Below the pieces are notes generated by a model, which ran no database searches, was not told the DNA's origin, and was given only the letters and a program-made list of their open reading frames with translations. Positions 33,664-44,516 of a stretch of DNA of 64,000 nt are shown piece by piece. Source of the DNA: Yponomeuta sedellus (taxonomy: Eukaryota; Arthropoda; Insecta; Lepidoptera; Yponomeutidae); NCBI GenBank assembly GCA_934045075.1, contig OW203729.1, positions 4,227,816-4,291,815 of the forward strand, in the 5' to 3' direction. The position numbers and the translations under genes were made by a program. Position 1 is the stretch's first letter. The number at the start of each line of letters is the position of its first letter.

Positions 33664-34215
33664 TTTCTTTTAAATGAAATGTCTTCATTGCTAAGCTAAC
33701 GGGGCCGTAGCCAAACGTGTAAACTGCTAACAGCGTCCAGGGTTCCTTAACCGACCTCCGAGGAATTTAAAGTACCCATGCTATCATGCAACGAGTGGAG
33801 CCTGTTCGTCAGGCAGCATGCTACGGAAAATAGGGACCGGTAGATAGTTCACTCAACTGGAAGCGCGATATTGGAAGACAAGCAAACCACATACCGACAC
33901 AGAGGGGAGGGTAAAACTGGTGAAACTAAACACTTCAGAAAACTGTTAAATTATGATAAAGAAGCCTAACTAATAGACTTTTAAAGCTTCTAGACTAGAA
34001 GTTCTGAATGACTTGGTTTTAACTTCAATTCAGACAAAAAAAGCAGTCTAAAACCTAATCCCCTGAAAAGACCGTTAACTGACCGTCAACCTCAGGTTGA
34101 CGGTGCTCGAACGGTCTTCTTCTTGGGTACACACCCAAGGAGTCAAAGACTCTCCAGATCTAATCGACACAGGCGATGTGTTTTAGTTTGTCGCTGATCG
34201 ACGGGTGTGAAGACA

Positions 34216-34277
34216 CGTATTAACGAGAGAATGCTTTTTACCAAATTATCAAGTTAATTTATGTGAGGTTTAGGGTA
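34216..34277 (+). repeat. Long direct repeat, right copy
   Basis: Same 20-mer start 'cgtattaacgagagaatgct' and same end as 33206-33266, with a 1-2 base difference near 'taatttatgtgagg'. Runs into a (TA)n tract. Confidence 0.85.
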
Positions 34278-34281
34278 TATA

Positions 34282-34317
<36 letters not shown>

Positions 34318-34320
34318 TAT
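34278..34320. repeat. (TA)n microsatellite
   Basis: Alternating TA with two interruptions. Confidence 0.9.
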
Positions 34321-35845
34321 CCCGGTGCTTCCACCCGCAACGCTAGAGGTGGCGACGATATATGACGATACTAGAGAAAAGAGTTTCTCCAGGTTCCTAA
34401 AAGGAGCTCATCTGAAGCAGTCTGCCTTCTGCGGCTTTCCAGCCAGCGGCTATCGGGCTAGGCGAATCTCGTACGTGCACATCTCGGCGCCGGCGAGTCG
34501 GCCCGCTCCATTGTTAGCGAATAGCGACGTTGTATGCTAATGTCGGAACATTGTCTTTTTTAGGAGAAGGACCAGCTCTAGACCGAGGGGGATGAACTCT
34601 GCAGTTCCGCGTTAAGCCAAGGATAGAACCGGGGGATCGGGAGGTTAGCTCCAACGACAGGTTCTGCGACAACTGCGTGTTTGCATCAGACTGTTCGAGG
34701 GTATTTTACTACCGGTATATGATACACAGAAAGAAGAGTGTTAAAGTTATCTAATGACGTAAATAGAATGGAGACGTAGTAGTATCAAACAGGATGAACG
34801 TAACGTAATTGTACACCCAAACGAAAATAGAAAATGTAGTTGTATCGGCAAATTAACACAAATAACTTCAGTTTTCTCAATTGCCCATGTCCCAAGTCCA
34901 AGAAAATCATTACTATATGGGTAAGTTACGGCTCTAACTTTATGGTAAGTTAACAATAGGGATGTATCTCAAGTACCTTTGCATATTGCATAAGTCGGAG
35001 GCTAAAGCTAGGTTGGTTAAGAGTATTTCACCCCCACTTAGATGGGTCATTCGCACCTGGCCACTTCAAATCCTTGATACCATCTAACGCGTATTAAAGC
35101 AAGTAATTCCTTTAACACTGTTAATTACCGAGAAGAAAACAGAGTTCCTGGGATCGCACAGCACCAAGTGTCATGTTATGCGGTCGTTAACACGATCGTA
35201 ATCGGCGTCGGTACTGCCACTAAGTTGGGTTAGACAGAACGGCCACATTTAGGAGCTTGGACTTGGAGGGCCCACTATCATAATCTATTAGTAAACAGAG
35301 AAGAAGTACGGCTTTGGTTATTTAAAGGTGAAAGAATGGCCTTTCACGTGCCACAAAGATTTCGGAATCCCTAAGGGTATTTAAGAAAATGATAATGATA
35401 GTGAGAATGAGTAAAATTCTAGAAAAGTTCCAAATTAGGCCTGGAATTGAATTTTAAATTTAAATTTGAAAAAATTTGAGTTAAGAAAATATATTTGAGG
35501 GAGGATTTTAGGGCTCAGTGAACCTATGCGACCTACACTCGGGTGTTGTTTGTTGATTTATTTACACTAGACCATTGTATACGTTGAAAAAGAACCATGG
35601 TGAGCCGAATGGTTGTATTTCCGAATACGTAGTGTATTTAAGTTACTTAAAGCCTTATGTCACCTTATAGATTTGCTTTTTGTAACAAAGGTAGAAGAAA
35701 CCCTGGTAAACTAAAATATAAAACATACCTTAGATTTGGAACCCTGCGATACAAGGTTGCATAGTGCAGGGCTCAACACGTAAGTTAGCTTCATTTAGGT
35801 TAATTAATTAATTAGTTAATTAAGTAAAATAAAGTTTAATAAGAT
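34321..35845. other. Unassigned DNA
   Basis: Nothing recognised. Confidence 0.35.
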
Positions 35846-35847
35846 AA

Positions 35848-36121
35848 CCATGTGTGTGTGCGTGTGTTTGTGTGTGTGTCAGTGTCCTGTAGCAGTGGGC
35901 CATCTAATCTCGATATGCGATGGCTGGTGCCGAAGAAGGACTTCTGTGCATCGCTAAGTTGTACTGGAGACACTCGCATAATTCACGTGGAAGCGGATAA
36001 ATCTGGCGCATGCGCCGTTAAACAGGCAATTGAGTGTGCCCGAAACGGGCTCGCGAATGTGAAATTGCTCCAGGCTCGGCCGATTTCCACCCGAAATGTT
36101 GCTATGAAAGATCTAATCTAA
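35848..36121 (+). other. (TG)n tract followed by an open frame
   Basis: A short GT repeat (about 35850-35880) runs into a 75-codon stretch ending at 36121 (GDTRIIHVEADKSGACAVKQ in its middle). It has a polypyrimidine-poor 'tgtcctgtag' that could be mistaken for a splice acceptor, but no donor or homology that I recognise. Probably chance. Confidence 0.15.
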
Positions 36122-36286
36122 TACTGGATCAAGTCCACGGGACGTAGCAATTTTAGCAGTTCTTTCAGACTCAGGAAAACATTGCGCGGAAATCTGATTT
36201 CTTGACATTTTCAAAGACTTCACAGCTTCACATTTCGAATACGCGGTGAGACCCGTAGTTCCTTCCCTAGTGAAGATCATACATTT

Positions 36287-36716
36287 AGTATTTTCTAAGG
36301 TTAATACGAGTACTAGACATAATTAAAACTGTTTTAATACGGATTTCACTCGTTTATTATATTTTTACAATTTTCCGACGTTTCGGCACTTTTACAGGTG
36401 CCGTGGTCTCGGATGACTGAGGTGATAGGCGTCTTTTTGAAAGCATTAACTGTTAGTTTACTACCCTCGGCAAAAATTACAAAAGTTAATTATGAAGTTA
36501 CGTTCCAAAATAGGTAAATCATTTTATTTTATATAAAGTCAACAATATTGATTATTAGTAATTGAAGTTAAAAGTTAAATTTATAAACCAATTATTTTAC
36601 ATGAACTAAAAATATTGATTATTAATTGAAATTAAAATTAACTCTACAGTCACACTTTTAGCGAAATTGTAAAAATATAATAAACGAGTGAAATCCGTAT
36701 TAAAACAGTTTTAATT
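36287..36716 (-). mobile_element. P-family foldback element, 430 bp
   Basis: 13-bp TSD with one mismatch ('agatcatacattt' 36274-36286, 'agatcataaattt' 36717-36729). A perfect 53-bp inverted repeat, 36321-36373 ('aattaaaactgttttaatac'...) and 36664-36716, encloses about 290 bp. Beyond the left arm the element continues 34 bp to its real 3' end ('ctaaggttaatacgagtact'). The TSD lies outside this, so the inverted repeat is internal on one side and terminal on the other, unlike a DNA-transposon TIR pair. Confidence 0.8.
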
Positions 36717-36840
36717 AGATCATAAATTTGTTTTCGCTTACAATTGCATATTTAAGTCTTATCTAGTGTTGGTACAGTTCTTAGAAACAAGCGTTTGAAA
36801 AAAATTACGGATGTTGCAGAGTAGAATGACATAATCTGAC

Positions 36841-36965
36841 ATAATCATAACATAAAATCACGCCTTAATTCCAGAGGGGTAAGCAGAGAGGGTGCCACTT
36901 GCCACGACCCTGATAAATCTCCGCTTCATCAACATTCATTGGTCGTTGCATGCACCCACGCAGAT
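36841..36965 (+). repeat. S-family repeat
   Basis: 'cacgccttaattccagaggg', 'gccacttgccacgaccctga' and 'gttgcatgcacccacgcaga'. Confidence 0.65.
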
Positions 36966-37035
36966 TTCGGGTATTTCTGATCCCCCTATAGTAGAATAGG
37001 ATTTTACGCATGAATTAGTAGAAAGCAACTTCGTT

Positions 37036-37346
37036 CTCAACCCTTGTATGTCCCCACTGCTGGGGCACCCGTCTCTTCCTGCATCGCAGGAAGGTTAGGC
37101 CATACTCCACCACGGGGGCCAAGTCCGGGTTGGTGGAGGATTGCAAGACAGTGGCGGGCCTTACTGTCAGAAGTTATCAAGCCGCCCATAAGGCCTCTGA
37201 CATGGCTTAACGACTGCCATTATATGACAGCCGGCACCAACGGCTTAACGTGCCTCGCGAAGCACGGAAGCGCTCGGAAAAATGCCACTAGCGGTAGTCA
37301 CGGGACGCTCACCCATCCTGTACCCGACCGCGCGTGTTGTTGCTAA
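37036..37346 (-). mobile_element. 5S-SINE, 5' end slightly truncated
   Basis: Complete 3' half and body; the head reaches box A ('agcaacaacacgcgcggtcg' on the minus strand) and stops there. TSD not clear ('caactt'-like on both sides). Confidence 0.8.
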
Positions 37347-38394
37347 CTTTGTAACGCTAAAAGTAACTTTAGAAGGCTCATATCCAACAGCGACCGCAAG
37401 ATGTTAGAAATTTCGGGTCGAGATCGGCGTGTCCATTCTTGTGCTGGACGTGCTCGTTCAGTTGTTATGTGACGCCTGCCCCCGTGATACGCAACATAGC
37501 TCTTAACTTTACAACTGCTTTGAGTGGTGACTGCTAAGTGCTTCACCAAAATAAGACTGCAGAAGTGCCTACGCATGCAGTAAAGCCAGTTACAACCACT
37601 AACAAAGACTGTACTCCTTTTGTTGGAATCTCGCACTAATAGAACGCCTTTTAAGAACGTTTATATGGCATTAGGTGGGACCACAGAAAAAGAAAGGCGC
37701 AAAAGTCAACTGTCTGACTGAACTGTACTTCTTTCCCAACCGAGCTTTACAGCCTGGGCACAATTTAGTATTGTGAAACAGTTCGTTGACTCAAGACAAT
37801 ACCTTCAGCTTGGATTGAGCCATTAAGCCGCTATCATCATTTCGCTCGCGGAATCGCATTAGGCGACCTAATCTTGACTTTTTAGACCGCACACAATTAG
37901 GGCTGAAGTGCGCAGTCGAGGTTGAATTCCTTCGGAAAGCTCGTGGTAGTCTTGGTCAACAGAGGTTGTAAGTCAGTTTCCTGTGTGGGATTGTACATTT
38001 CACAGTACAAATTACTGTGAAATATACATTAGGTGTATGTGTTTTCTGTCTTCAATATGGGTTTCCTTAGTGTAGCGACGTAGACTAGTGAATGAATTTG
38101 CCTATAAGCGTAGGGATCTCACTGATACGTTGATAAAAGACAAATTATACGCACTAAATAATGTCGGAACTCTAGCTGTCATACCATACCAATTGCTATC
38201 GGAAAGGTCAAGTTTCGTCAGGATTTGTGCGCATGATTAGGCCTCTGTACTGGACGCTGATAGTTACATTGAACAATAACCGTTAATGCAGCAGGAAATC
38301 GTTGGACTAATAATTCGCACAAAATTTACACAACGTTCGCACAACGCCCTTTATAGGTCGATTTCGTAACCGTTATTTTTAGTAATAAAACTAT
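37347..38394. other. Unassigned DNA
   Basis: Only a small hairpin ('tttcacagtac' / 'tactgtgaaat', about 37998-38023) noted. Confidence 0.35.
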
Positions 38395-38626
38395 TTCTTC
38401 TTCTTCAGGCTATATTAGTCCACTGCTGGACATAGCCCTCCCCTAATGAGCGCCATAGCGCAAGGCTGTGCCATCATTAGGGGGTAATGCCCATAATGCC
38501 CACGCTGGGCATGCGGGTTGGGGATCGCAGTATGGTAGAATTGTACTGCAGGGGGCGCTGCTGTCCACCTCCCGGTTTGTGTCCCTTAGTCGCCTTTTAC
38601 GACAACAGCGGGAAGAATTTGGGAAA
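38395..38626 (-). mobile_element. R repeat
   Basis: Complement of 18701-18962: 'aggctatattagtccactgc' to 'cttttacgacaacagcggga'. Confidence 0.7.
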
Positions 38627-38997
38627 TTTTTTTTGCCCTTTAAACATATTTTTGTACAAATACGTACTTAATGCATAAATATCATTTTCTGTCAGTTAAC
38701 GTTTGGTTATCGCACTCCATGAATGGCAAGCCGGCTATTGTTGCCGCATTACTTTTATTTGATATTCACTTATCAACTATGTATGGTTGCCCTACTTTTC
38801 ATTCGATTAGCAAAATACTTTAGCAGCGGTCCAACGGTCAGTGTAATTTAACTTTAAATATATTTTTTTTAACTTTTAGCTATTCCATACAAATCAAGCA
38901 TATTTTTTCGCGATTTAAATTTTTGTCTATACTTACTAGTAAAAGTTGCTCACATGACCGACTAGAACCACCGATTTCGGGATTTTATTACAATAGT

Positions 38998-39060
38998 AGG
39001 TATTTCTTAATGACTCGCGATGGTCATACATAGTTATATATTACACCCTATATATCCGAG
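38998..39060 (+). repeat. Q-family fragment
   Basis: 'aggtatttcttaatgactcg' and 'acatagttatatatta'. Confidence 0.5.
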
Positions 39061-39464
39061 CGCATTGTTGTCAGTAGCGTTAGCAAATAGCTTTCAGTAG
39101 GATTTCATGAGTATGGTAGTAAGATCACCATACACCAAAAAACGGTAGGTCAACGGCCAGAGAAAGTAGTCAGTCAACATTTCGCGAATTCAAAACATCG
39201 ATTACGTTCAGTGTTGCCAGGTAAGGTGATTCATCCTCATTTCGGCTATTCATCATCATTTCACCAACGAAAACTTGCAAGACCACTACCGATTTTTATC
39301 GTGCGTTTATTAATCGATTTACTGTTATTTTTGTAGTATTGCCAGGGTGTTATGGGCACAAACAGCAGCGATAGCCCTGTATCTTAAAAAAAAAAAAGAC
39401 ATTTTCATAATTTTAACACTGATAAATAGAATTTTATAAAACACCTGCGTAGTGATACGAGAAA
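39061..39464. other. Unassigned DNA
   Basis: Nothing recognised. Confidence 0.3.
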
Positions 39465-39645
39465 ATTGTAGTAGCAATACCACTCGCTAACTGTGAAGGA
39501 AAACATCGTGACGAAACCTGAGTCTGAGGTGTTTACATACCTCAGCGCTTGAAATTGAGAATCCGCGGTGGGTAGGCGTGGTATTAAGCCCCTACTCTCT
39601 CTCTCTCTCTCTCTCTGAAAGAGGACCAATGCCCTAAATGGGATG
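39465..39645 (+). mobile_element. tSINE-B body and 3' end
   Basis: 'taccactcgctaactgtgaa', 'ggaaaacatcgtgacgaaac', 'ctcagcgcttgaaattgaga', an expanded CT run and 'ccctaaatgggatgtag'. Head missing. Confidence 0.75.
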
Positions 39646-39647
39646 TA

Positions 39648-39852
39648 GTATTTCTTAATGATTCGCGAAACTCATAAATAGTTATAAATATATTGAACCT
39701 TCCTGCGATGCAGGAAGAGACCCGTGCCCCAGCAGTGGGGACATACAAGGGTTGATAACGATATTGAACGGGTCTAATCGCGATTACTTATTAGGTAAAA
39801 CGTAATTACCTTATTTTCCGACGTTTCGGCAGCGTTACAGTTGCCGGGACGT
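39648..39852 (+). repeat. Q-family element interrupted by a 5S-SINE end
   Basis: 'tttcttaatgattcgcgaaa' ... 'cgggtctaatcgcgattact' 'tattaggtaaaacgtaatta' 'ccgacgtttcggcagcgtta'. Interrupted at 39699-39760. Confidence 0.7.
39699..39760 (+). mobile_element. 5S-SINE, 62-bp 3' end, TSD-flanked
   Basis: Only 'cttcctgcgatgcaggaaga' to 'acaagggttgataacg' is present, bracketed by 'atattgaac' (39690-39698 and 39761-39769). Removing it restores the Q element. Confidence 0.85.
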
Positions 39853-39865
39853 ATGTAGTCTGATG

Positions 39866-39965
39866 TTTTTATCACTGCAAGGCACCGGCCTTCTCTCAAA
39901 GAGGGAGTATGGGCTTAACACACGTGCCCACCGCCAATTGGCAATTTCAAACACTGAGGTATTTC
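39866..39965 (-). mobile_element. tSINE-B 3' fragment
   Basis: 'gcaaggcaccggccttctct', 'gtgcccaccgccaattggca' and 'cactgaggtatttcaac'. Confidence 0.7.
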
Positions 39966-39969
39966 AACA

Positions 39970-40794
39970 CAAACGTTTATTATATGTTATAGGGACAATT
40001 TATGTAAATAGCCATTATATGAATATTATTAGAGATAAGATTAGATAAGAGATAAGTTAAATATTTTGATGTAGCATACCATTCGCATTAGGTGAACCCT
40101 GTAATGAAAGGTATTTTATGGAAAAATAATTAATAAAATAAAAATAACACTTCAGGCGTTCAGATTTAATTTCTTGAGCTAATTATTTTGTTTATCTGCA
40201 TTATTTTGAGCTAAATGTATGCGATATTGGCTGGCCAGCATATAGCAACACTGATTACGACTATGATAACTGTCGAGCGGAACTCCGGCCAGTTGAGACT
40301 TCCTCAGCTTTATGGCTTTGGACAGTGACGCCTCGTAGAGAGTTGCCAAACTTGTGGCCATTGGGGGTTATCAAGAAGGTGCACATTTGCATATTTTGGA
40401 CACGATCAGCTGTTTCCTTTTACACAATAGAACCGTTAAGTAGTCTGGTGGGTTCTGGAGAAAGGATTGGTACCTTTCTCTAGATGCGTGTAAAACTTGC
40501 ATTCCTAGCGAACGGAAATTTCCATGTTTGTGACGTCATAACACAGCACTGGGTCTCCTAGTTTGAGACCAGCGCCTAGTTTATGTAATCATGGAATCTT
40601 ATCATACGTATAAGTGGCAAAATTTAATACATATTTAAGATGACTTGAGAAAAGATGGTCGGAGCAGTTTCTTTTTTCCGCTGCCTTTTTCTCCACTGAC
40701 CTACGGCCCGAAGGCCGCGGCTTACACTTCACACTGCACACTGACATTCAGCAAACAGAACGAAGTATACCATCACTACCTAAGTCTTCAATAT
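39970..40794. other. Unassigned DNA
   Basis: Nothing recognised. Confidence 0.3.
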
Positions 40795-41035
40795 ATATAT
40801 ATATGCAATGTTTATGTATTTCATATTTATTTATTGTTATGTTATATAATATTCTCCTACTATTTTTAAGTTAATATATAAAATACATATAATTAGTAAA
40901 TGTTATATTGTTTAATATTGCACTACCTGTTAATCTTGTCTCCAAAACCTAGGTTAGTTGGTAGATAATGCTAAGTAGCATTAAGCTCGCCTATGTGCAA
41001 AATTTTTATGCAATAATTTTAATAATAATAATAAA
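40795..41035 (+). mobile_element. LINE 3' UTR (copy a)
   Basis: 'tgcactacctgttaatcttg', 'gataatgctaagtagcatta', then 'atgcaataattttaataata'. An inverted partner lies at 43112-43316. The AATAAA-like end and (TAA)n tail mark a LINE end. Confidence 0.65.
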
Positions 41036-41631
41036 TGATTTACGTTTAAATACAATTGATTTGCGCTGAGGGCTCAGTCCCTCAGCACAACGCTGAGTCA
41101 GCTGCCTTTTGTGGCAATTTAGACGCACCACAGGCGAAAGCTATTTGTGTGTTTTTTGTTTCGTTTATTTGTATATTTGGTTAATTTCTGTTGAGCTCAT
41201 GTTGTGTTAATTTTGTGGTTTTTTGTTTCTGTGATGTGTCTTGTTGCTATAATAAATGTCTTTCTTTCTTTATTTGATTTGATACACATCTGTGTGCAAA
41301 AACGAAATATCTTTTGGACTTTGTCGGAAAATTACGTGGCTCAAATATCACTGTCACGGATCAGGTATCCACTCGAATGCGGTATCCAGTATGTGTGATA
41401 CATTTTACGCCTCCTGTATATACGGCAGAGCTAAGTAAACATTCCGCTTTCGCAGACAGATTTATACGTGAAAAGTTACACAATCAAAGCGCAGGATAAC
41501 TGATTGTGTTGTGCGGAAGTTCGTGGGAAACATTTTGTATTTTTACTAAGACGAAAATACCTATTGAGTTCCCAGCAAAACGTTATGACTATTATGAAAG
41601 TAGTTTGTTTCGGTGACCACCATACTATACG
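41036..41631. other. Unassigned DNA
   Basis: Nothing recognised. 'gcgctgagggctcagtccct' / 'cagcacaacgctgagtcagc' near 41072-41102 resembles 6062-6115. Confidence 0.3.
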
Positions 41632-41811
41632 TAATTATTTTTAATGATTCCGCGATACTCACACGTAGTTATATATCAAACGGGTCTAATCGCGATTATT
41701 TTCTGTACTCGCCACTTCAGTCTACCCGAGACCACTGTAACGCTGCCGAAAAGTCGGGAAATAAGGTAATTACGTTTTACCTAATAAATACTCGCGATAA
41801 GACCCGTTCAC
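41632..41811 (+). repeat. Q-family element with inverted ends
   Basis: Left 'aacgggtctaatcgcgatta' and right 'taaatactcgcgataagacc' are inverted copies of each other; the middle carries 'gccgaaaagtcggg'. The next element starts exactly at its right edge. Confidence 0.6.
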
Positions 41812-42192
41812 TATATACAGGGCGTACCACTTCCCTGCTACAAGGAGGGAAAGTACCTTTAATATTGTAGATGGAACATTTTACTGAAAGAAGACATTAT
41901 TTTATAATGTTAAAATTTATGGTCTTCCTTTTATTTCTGATAGTATGTTATTTAGCAAATAATAATCCTCATGATGAAGCCTTCCGCTCGGTGTGATAAA
42001 GCTACAGGGTAAATTTTTTTCTCGTGTAGCGGGTTAGATTCCCGCTTCAACAATGTAATTATTTAAAAATCTATGAATACAGTTTAGGTTGTTTTTGAAA
42101 TTAAAATAATGTCTTCTTTCAGTAAAATGTTCCATCTACAATATTAAAGGTACTTTCCCTTCATGTGGCATAGCCGTGGGACGCCCTGTATA
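41812..42192. mobile_element. MITE with ~90-bp inverted ends ('tatacagggcg')
   Basis: Left end 'tatacagggcgtaccacttc' and right end complement 'tatacagggcgtcccacggc'; the arms pair for about 90 bp ('acctttaatattgtagatgg' with its mirror near 42135). TA dinucleotides at the edges suggest a Tc1/mariner-like target. No coding frame. Confidence 0.7.
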
Positions 42193-42289
42193 GCTTACGG
42201 GTCGGGCGTCGATATATAATAACATCCATATAGAAGAAGAGCTAAACGAAATTTGAGCGAAAAGCACCCTTCAAACGTACGTACTGTTT

Positions 42290-42790
42290 TATGTAGCCTA
42301 TTAACGTCGCACTGCAGGGCATAGGCCGTCTCTCAGAGAGAGAGAGTCTTAATTACCATGTGTGCATGTGAAGCGCTCGTGGCCTAGTGAACCGGGTGAT
42401 TGGAATCAATCATTTGAGTTAAGCAACAGGTGCGGTCAGGTGCAGGGTGGGTGACCGTCCCGTGACTACCGCTAGTAGCATTTTTTCCAAGCGCTTCCGT
42501 GGGTACGAAGGGTACGAAGCCGTTAGTGCCGGCTGTCATGTAATGGCAGCCGCTAAGCCATGTTAGAGGCCTTATGGGCGGCTTGATAACTTCTGACAGT
42601 TAGACCCGCCACTGTCTTACGGTCCTCTACCAACCCGGACTTGGCCCCCGTGGTGGAGTACGGCCTAACCTTCCTGCGATGCAGGAAGAGACCCGTGCCC
42701 CAGCAGTGAGACATACAAGGATTGATATCGAATTACCATGTGTGGCCACCGCGGATTGGCAATTTCAAGCGCTGCGGTATTTGAACACAT
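42290..42790 (-). mobile_element. tSINE-B 3' part split by a 5S-SINE
   Basis: Left piece 'cgcactgcagggcataggcc' to 'aattaccatgtgtg' (to 42364) and right piece from 'aattaccatgtgtggccacc' (42731) to 'ggtatttgaacacataa'. The pieces join perfectly once the insert and one TSD copy are removed. Confidence 0.85.
42365..42730 (+). mobile_element. 5S-SINE nested in tSINE-B
   Basis: Full-length copy from 'gaagcgctcgtggcctagtg' to 'acaaggattgatatcg', with a 14-bp perfect TSD 'aattaccatgtgtg' (42351-42364, 42731-42744). Five extra bases ('catgt') precede the normal 5' end. Confidence 0.92.
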
Positions 42791-43111
42791 AATTTGTAAC
42801 ATAATATACATAGTTTAGCAAAACCTAAAACAGTATTTTGTGTATTCTAGTGGTTAAAAGATTTCTTAAGACCATCGCGGCGACCACGCTAAAGACATGC
42901 AAGCGACAGACGACATTGAAAGTTTATCGCACCGAATCGTACTTGAAATGTAGGTAATTTATTTAAATTCCAACACAGACGCCAACCTACGGTAGGTACC
43001 GGCTGCAGGCGCTAAAGTAGAAAGATGGACAGAAAGTTGCCTTTAAAGAGACCGTGAAGACCGCTTTAAGATTGCATGCATAGTTAGGTAATAATCGAGT
43101 ATTTCTATTAT
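42791..43111. other. Unassigned DNA
   Basis: Nothing recognised. Confidence 0.3.
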
Positions 43112-43312
43112 TATTATTAAAATTCTTTATTGCATAAAAATTTGGCACATCGGCGAGCTTAATGCTACTTAGCATTATCAGCTTATCTAACTTTTGGAGA
43201 CAAGATTAGCAGGTAGTGCAATATTAAACAATATAAAATTTACTAATCTATTTTGTATATTAACTTAAAAATTGTAGGGGAATATTATATAACATAACAA
43301 TAAATACACATT

Positions 43313-43316
<4 letters not shown>
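43112..43316 (-). mobile_element. LINE 3' UTR (copy b)
   Basis: Complement of 40795-41035: 'ttattattaaaattctttat' (tail), 'gcttaatgctacttagcatt', 'agcaggtagtgcaatattaa'. Confidence 0.65.

Positions 43317-43388
<72 letters not shown>
43317..43388. repeat. (TA)n microsatellite
   Basis: About 70 bp of uninterrupted TA at the 5' end of LINE 3' UTR copy b; a shorter TA tract sits at the matching place in copy a (40791). Confidence 0.95.
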
Positions 43389-43390
<2 letters not shown>

Positions 43391-43419
43391 TGTGATATAT
43401 ATAACAAAGGTTTTTTTAA

Positions 43420-43445
43420 GCCTCTAAATAGGTTTTTAAAAAAGG
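43420..43445 (+). mobile_element. tSINE-A 3' sliver
   Basis: 'aagcctctaaataggttttt' then A-run. Very short. Confidence 0.45.
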
Positions 43446-43514
43446 TATTTTTTTTCTTTTTGTGAGGCACGCAGGGCAATACGGTGATACGTTGTACGTA
43501 TTTTTCTTCTTTTT

Positions 43515-43740
43515 TATGTAGCATATAAACGTCCCACTAATTATTACGAGTGGACTTCAATTACCCACAGCGAATAGACAATTTGAGGTATTTGATTACC
43601 TTAGACACTCAGGTTCCCGACGTTTTCCTTCACCAGCAAACGTTAGCGAGTGGCATTGCTACTCTATTTACAAATGTACATCACTTTGGAAACAAAGTCA
43701 TTGGTACATGCCCGCGCTGGGAATCGAACCTTAACTACTA
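43515..43740 (-). mobile_element. tSINE-B, nearly complete
   Basis: Minus strand: 'ggttcgattcccagcgcggg' (box B end of the head), 'catgtaccaatgactttgtt', 'gtgaaggaaaacgtcgggaa', and the end '...gggacgtttatatgctacat'. Confidence 0.75.
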
Positions 43741-43935
43741 AACCTGAGCGCACTACTATGGCCGAAACAAAACATGGTAAGATAAGAAAATTTAATCGTC
43801 GTCGATTAAGAGAAGGCCGGGCAACATCAAGGAGTGGACCGGTGTTAAAACCGCGGAGGAGCTGTTCAGAATTGCACTGAACCGAGATCGCTGTAAAGAG
43901 CTGACTGCCAACCTCCAGTAATGGAGAGGCACTTT

Positions 43936-44202
43936 ATCGTCGTCAGGCTATACTAGTCCACTGCTGGACATAGCACTCCCCTAAAGAGCGCCATGTTGTG
44001 CTATCATAGGGGGTAATGCCCATAATCCCCACGCTGGGCATGCGGGTTGGGGATCGCAGTTCGGTCATTCGGTAAAACTGTACTGCAGGGGGCGCTGCTG
44101 CCCGCCCCCCGGTTTGTGTCCCTTAGTCGCCTTTTACGACACCCGCGGGAAGAATTGGGTTGGTGCTATTGTCTAGGCCGACGCCACACAGCAGCACAAA
44201 AT
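43936..44202 (-). mobile_element. R repeat, complete copy
   Basis: 'ggctatactagtccactgct' to 'gtctaggccgacgccacaca'; preceded by 'tcgtcgtc', the complement of the GAC tail. Confidence 0.75.
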
Positions 44203-44301
44203 TAAATCAAGATTTGCTAAATTATATATAAGAATATAATTTGGGGTTTCTTTGCAAGTTTCTTGTCCACTTAATTTATTAATTACTTAAAGAACAGTAA
44301 A

Positions 44302-44510
44302 CATTTTTATATTATTTTTAATGCACTAACCTAAGGACAATTCAAAATCCTATTTAATACAGAGATTGTTGTAAAGAGGTTCGAAATTTGACTGATGCCG
44401 TTGAGTCGCCCATATTAGCTCAGTTGGAAGGAGCGCTGGCACGGATGGCCAGAGGTCGCAGGTTCGTGTCCTGACACGGGTGGAATTTTTAGCCTCTAAA
44501 TGGGTTTTTG
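44302..44510 (-). mobile_element. tSINE-A foldback copy
   Basis: Plus strand shows the inverted 3' end first ('attatttttaatgcactaac', 'ctaaggacaattcaaaatcc'), then the tRNA-like head forward (box A 'attagctcagttgg', box B 'aggttcgtgtcc') ending 'gcctctaaatgggttttt'. Read on the minus strand this is the same order as 62767: inverted segment starting at the T-run, then the 3' segment. Weak TSD 'agtaaa' (44296-44301, 44511-44516). Confidence 0.7.
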
Positions 44511-44516
44511 AGTAAA

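Noticed and set aside
33206..34277. LTR retrotransposon with short LTRs
   Set aside because: 60-bp ends are too short, no TG..CA ends, no primer-binding site or coding region; kept only as an open question.
35852..36121. Possible exon after a GT repeat
   Set aside because: Apparent acceptor lacks a pyrimidine tract, no donor follows before the stop, and no homology is recognised.
36321..36716. Classic DNA transposon with 53-bp TIRs
   Set aside because: The element extends 34 bp beyond the left arm to a 13-bp TSD, so the arms are not both terminal; a retro-inversion fits better.
37044..37346. 100-codon open frame
   Set aside because: Lies wholly inside a 5S-SINE copy; similar frames appear in the copies at 17225 and 56226.
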